DNA from: Collybiopsis luxurians FD-317 M1
Lineage: Eukaryota > Basidiomycota > Agaricomycetes > Agaricales > Omphalotaceae
NCBI GenBank assembly: GCA_000827265.1
Contig: KN834758.1
Coordinates: 891,067-955,066 of the forward strand
Direction of reading: 5' to 3'
Length of the DNA stretch: 64,000 bases
Positions 60,201 to 64,000 of this stretch are shown here, piece by piece. The position numbers and the translations under genes are program-made. Position 1 is the first letter of the stretch. Each line of letters starts with the position of its first letter. Below the pieces are notes generated by a model, which ran no database searches, had not been told where the DNA came from, and worked only from the letters and a program-made list of their open reading frames with translations.

Positions 60201-61885
60201 GTAGGTCCTCAGGAACTAGAGCGTTGACACGCTCCCGTTCCACAACGATAATGTCTCCCTGGCCTTGGGCACCGAGAACAAGGGGCCAACGGGCGCTGCG
60301 TTCTATTTCTCGACAACGGGCAATAAATCCTTCCCAATCCCGCTTCAGTGCATTCCAATACGTATCATACTGTAAAGCGCCGGTGCGTGGATCACGGTTT
60401 AGATTAACAGTGCATCCTACAACTGCGGCGATGTTCTCTTCGAGGGAAGCGTATGGGATTGTGAGTGGATGGGGCGGCGGACCGGGTAGAGAAAGGCAAG
60501 CATCGGTATACTGATCGATAGCAGTTCGAAGGGTTAGAGTGGAGAATACGCCTGGCCTCATCACAGCATCAAAGAACTTGTCCGTCATGGAACCTTTGCC
60601 CATCAGAACCTCTTCAAGATACGCGGGGGTGAGATCGGGTTCTGGAGCACACAAAGCAGTTGCCCAAAGTGAAATCTGTACGCTACCGCTGCTGATAGAG
60701 ACCAAGTCAAGAACAATTCTTTCGACCATCGATTGACCCTGCTGGTCCCACAATGTATATAACACGCCGTCTATGACCATAAAATCTTGCAAGTTGCAGT
60801 GCGCAGTATGCTTGGAGCACTGAATTGTTCCTACTTCAGTGACTTGGTCAGAGAACGTGTCCAAAAGCTGGAAGTGACCACCAGAAGTGGAGGAAGAGAC
60901 AGCAGGAATGAAAGCGAGGACGTAGAAATGATCGGGATCGTGATTAAACGACAACACGCGTAATAGTGTCTGATGTTCGGCATCGAGTAGCACTTGGGGT
61001 TTTCCTTGAGAAGTGTTCCCTTGTATAGGCGAGGACTCCCTTGCAAAGCCTTGGAGCAGTGTTTTGGCGGCCACGCAGCCGATCTTTGGCTTCCAAAGTC
61101 TGAGAACACGATCTCGCGAAAGCGTCCAGATATGGCCTATGTCCGTAGGCCAGGGATGTGTAGCCATGGAAATAATTTCTGTTGAGCCGGTATTTGCATT
61201 CGTAAGAGACGGAAGAAAGGACTTGAATGTCGACAGGAAAGATCCAGCCTGAAATATGGATTCTGTCCATTCATCTACACGAAAACTTTGAGCTTAATTT
61301 TGAGAGTCATGGTAGCGACTCACCATCGCGTCTTCCTGAACCGGAGTACTCTGTCTCCAGTCTCATCAATGATCCATTCGGCAGCCCTATTGCAACACAG
61401 TGGGTCCCTTGAACATGGACTAAGCCTTCGAAGGTTCCGGAGAAATTCTGGATGAGGTACTCGGACGTCCAGATGTTCTGCACTTGGTCGCGCCAGATCT
61501 CAAGACCGCCTTCAATTGGAATGACTGCTCGATAAACGGATCCGGTGGTGGTGACAGCGAGGAGATGAAGTTCGTCCGACTCCCACAAGAAAACTGCTGG
61601 AGACAAGAGGACTGGAGAAGGAAACACGAATCGAAGGGGGTGCAATTGAGTGGATAAAGAGACAAGCTCGATAATGAAGCCTCCGTGTAAAACCCGAAGA
61701 AGGATTGTCCCAGTTATTGGAGTATGAAGAATAGAAGAATATATAGCATGTTCTGCTGGATCTGAATCCTTTTCAGTTGAGCCAAGCGGGGTATTCAATC
61801 TTTGAGTCTGAATGTATACAGACGAAGCCCTGGACTGCGGAAAAAGTGAGGAAAGATGAGTGCCTATCAAAAGGCATCCATTCAT
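57237..61885 (-). CDS. Nucleoporin Nup120/Nup160 family
   Basis: Ten exons (61324..61885, 59223..61274, 58886..59171, 58628..58833, 58340..58573, 58165..58293, 57955..58117, 57691..57898, 57522..57611, 57237..57428) encode 1373 residues, the usual size for Nup160. The N-terminal beta-propeller begins MNGCLLIGTHLSSLFPQSRA and includes HIWTLSRDRVLRLWKPKIGC. The C-terminal alpha-solenoid has HEIIFTRLALSVASPNADTA, GYADDVEEALSFKARNED, YSRILYSWFLLRGDYRNGAA and TDLFAHLTTQCLRLS. It is a Y-complex (Nup84/Nup107-160) scaffold component of the nuclear pore. One intron contains a C/G homopolymer of about ten bases and another a long poly-A/T run, so sequencing errors could matter there. The start is the first ATG of the conserved N-terminus. 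Confidence 0.9.
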
Positions 61886-62010
61886 GGCGACGCGAAGACC
61901 CAAAGTTGGGAATTGGGAGAAACCTTTTTTTCAAAATCACGTGATGGACACAGTCACGGATCGCGTAGTAACGACGCGTTTGTGAACTTTATCAGAGAGG
62001 TTTATCGCGA
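61886..62010 (-). promoter_or_regulatory. Nup160 promoter with TCACGTGA
   Basis: TCACGTGA lies at 61937..61944, 52 bp upstream of the nucleoporin ATG, following an A/T-rich stretch. It is the third exact copy of this octamer noted in the window, again next to a gene start. Confidence 0.5.
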
Positions 62011-62330
62011 TTAACTTTCCCTTCGCATTACTCCAAAATATGCCTTAGAAATTAGTCTGCAACGTTCACAAGTTGCTATGATTCATTTGTCGTATTTCGT
62101 GCGATTTCTAATTAAGCTTACTGGCTGCCAGACCCTGGGGCTGGACTCAAAAGGACTTTATCAAGCCTCCCTTCGCAGTACTTCAATGTGGGCCTTAGAA
62201 ATCGGTCTGTAATGTCTTGAAGCTGGTACGATTCACTCGACTTATTTTGCGGGATTTCTAATCAAGCCCAGGGGCTGTACCTAAAATATTGTTTCGCCAT
62301 TGTCCAGGATGCCAGCTGCCATAAAGCTAG
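61999..62330. repeat. Imperfect direct repeat of about 160 bp, two units
   Basis: The string CCTTAGAAAT-GTCTG followed by GATTCA and GATTTCTAAT-AAGC occurs at about 62042-62120 and again at about 62193-62270. Both units are preceded by CCCTTCGCA and ACTTTATCA. Identity is roughly 75-80 percent by eye. There is no coding frame. Confidence 0.65.
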
Positions 62331-64000
62331 CATAATGAAAAGCAATAAAAAGGCCCGACCCAACTATCTGAATGGCTAAAAACACGAGTGTCGATCAGCC
62401 CCAGTTCCATATGTCTGGCTTTCCGGCTCAGAGCCACCTGGCTTTTCCTGGAAGAAGCCGAAAACAATAAACAATGAATAGTAGAAATCCATGGCCACGA
62501 GTGATAGATACGTATATACACGTCTCCATCCCTAGGCGGGATCCCACGAATGAACGGCCGAGCCCGGACAGGAACGACAGGCGAGCTCAGCTCACAAGGG
62601 ATCGACTGTCTCCGCCGAGTAGCACAGCTAAATAGACGTACATGTTGGCTGGAACTAATATTTTTTAAAGCACTAAACATAAAATTCCTGATCACTCTCT
62701 GTACCTTCAGCCTCTGGCGATTCGTCCAACCTGGTCTCCACCAGCGTCGTACCCCACTGGTCGTCGATCAACGAATTTTGCAGCGCGCACAAGGTCCCGC
62801 CTGAAGATAGAGATTTCGAGACAGTAAATAACTGGCGGTCCCGGTGATATACATGGCAGAGATTAACAACCACAAGCCTGGGGCACAGATATGGATATCG
62901 AGGGGTTGGAAATCATAATTCTCTAACGAGGGGCTCCATCTGAGTGCTCTCGGTACCGTAGAAACTCCTCCCTGTTCCCTTGCGTGCGAGGTCAGTAAAT
63001 AAATGGGAGTGCGGTCGAGGGATGTGCGGCCAGATGGCTCGCAGGGATTTGCGCAATGGGAGTGGGATTCAAGAAACCCGGATACCCTGGGGCAAACGTG
63101 CTGGGAGGTTCAATATGGCTGTTACAAGTAGGCATCTCTCCGCTTTCCGTTCAGATAGGCTGGTTCGCTGAGCTGGCTGAGCGAGCCTACTTCGGTAGGG
63201 AGGCGCAGAAAATGTGAGACGCTGTGCCGGAGAGGGCGGGCGGTGTGATGGTGAGTGGAGGTAGTGCTAAAAGCAGGAGTTTGGTGGGAAAGGGACTCAT
63301 TTTTTCTGTGGTTCGCGGCGATTACGTTGAGAAAGGATGATCCCGCTGGTGAGTGGTCGACTTCCCAATGGTGGTCCTTGCGCATTGTAAACACATTTCA
63401 CCCGGACCATCAGAATCGAAACTTCATCGATCTAGTGAAGACCGGAGGGTTAGCATCTCGGAAAGGCTAGACTGTCCTCGTAGAGCTGTAATATCGACGT
63501 CTCCTCTCCCTCTAATTTCCATCAAACAAATGAAATAATTTTCATCGACCTCTGAAGAAAGATGAACACTTGTTGGCTTCGGCGGACGATATGAGGTGAC
63601 TCCTGTACCATTTCCAAGGAGTGTGCGGAGGTAGCATGAATGCCGCTAAAGAGGAACAGTGAACTCCCAGGCATCGACATTATCCTGGACGTTCGGACTA
63701 TATACCATGAACGTTTTCTGACAAAGAAGCTGCTTCTATGAGGCGATTATCATTATCGAATCCCTTTTGCCTTCTCTGCTTGTTCCCATGATTCTATTCA
63801 CACTTTCCATGTTTCCGTCTCATCGTTTCGCCTTGGACATTTGTGTAAAGTTTCTGTGAAATGAAGTGACTTTCAATGCATCATGTATTAACAACAAAAA
63901 TGAACTAAGGAACAGTACAGTAGCCAAGTATCGTTTCGAAACGATACTGTAGCAAGTCGCCGCATATAATCCCGGTCATTCATACCGTAGGCCCGTCAAG
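62331..64000. other. Intergenic DNA to the window edge
   Basis: Short open frames only, none with a domain. A perfect 22-bp palindrome lies near the right end. Confidence 0.5.
63927..63948. other. Perfect 22-bp palindrome
   Basis: The arm AGTATCGTTTC is followed directly by its exact reverse complement with no spacer. It could be a binding site for a dimeric factor or part of a terminal inverted repeat. No second copy was noticed in the window. Confidence 0.6.

Noticed and set aside
1..64000. Search for tRNA genes, rRNA, CRISPR arrays and complete transposons
   Set aside because: No T-loop/acceptor arrangement typical of a tRNA, no rRNA, no regular spacer-repeat array and no transposase or reverse transcriptase frame was seen by eye. 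A dedicated scan could still find a diverged tRNA.

Overview
This 64 kb window is nuclear DNA of a filamentous basidiomycete, most likely an Agaricomycete. The genes carry many short introns (mostly 45-60 nt), including GC-AG introns. Their products are fungal or generally eukaryotic: a Zn2Cys6 regulator, F-box/LRR-type proteins, AP-3 mu, Nup120/Nup160, STI1, TSR4/PDCD2 and an ARA2-type aldo-keto reductase. I saw no prokaryotic, viral or complete transposon gene. Exon boundaries were worked out by hand from splice signals, reading phase and family similarity.

Layout. At 0-6 kb lie the end of a secreted alpha/beta-hydrolase gene, an isochorismatase-family hydrolase and a divergent 1345-residue acidic coiled-coil protein. 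The 6.7-14.7 kb stretch is a roughly 3.6 kb tandem segmental duplication. It holds two copies of a small membrane-protein gene, a truncated TSR4 copy and the complete TSR4 gene, plus 128-bp and 286-bp local tandem repeats. At 15-17 kb there are two tandem five-exon NDUFA4/MLRQ-like genes, neither represented by a long open frame. At 17-28 kb follow an ARA2-like reductase, a TPR plus CCCH zinc-finger protein, a ROG1-like DUF676 lipase, a PNUTS-like nuclear protein (TFIIS-N, RVxF-like motif, CCCH finger) and a divergent HMG-box protein. The 28-32.6 kb stretch is gene-free with microsatellites and a nested hairpin. At 32.6-37.6 kb are a four-AT-hook protein and AP-3 mu. At 37.4-44.6 kb a second tandem duplication (about 2.9 kb) yields one intact F-box gene, one F-box pseudogene and one F-box/LRR-like gene with a truncated 3' duplicate. 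At 44.9-47.1 kb is STI1. The 47-53.6 kb stretch is gene-poor, with one tentative membrane protein. At 53.6-61.9 kb are a Zn2Cys6 transcription factor and the ten-exon Nup160/Nup120 gene. The last 2 kb is repeat-bearing intergenic DNA.

The genes do not form a metabolic cluster. They are mostly housekeeping genes (ribosome assembly, chaperone relay, vesicle coat, nuclear pore, chromatin, respiration) mixed with fast-evolving F-box and orphan families. The clearest theme is local tandem duplication at different ages: a maintained pair (NDUFA4-like), decayed units (the TSR4 and F-box blocks) and near-identical recent repeats (286 bp). Several divergent or upstream regions share a TCACGTGA palindrome.
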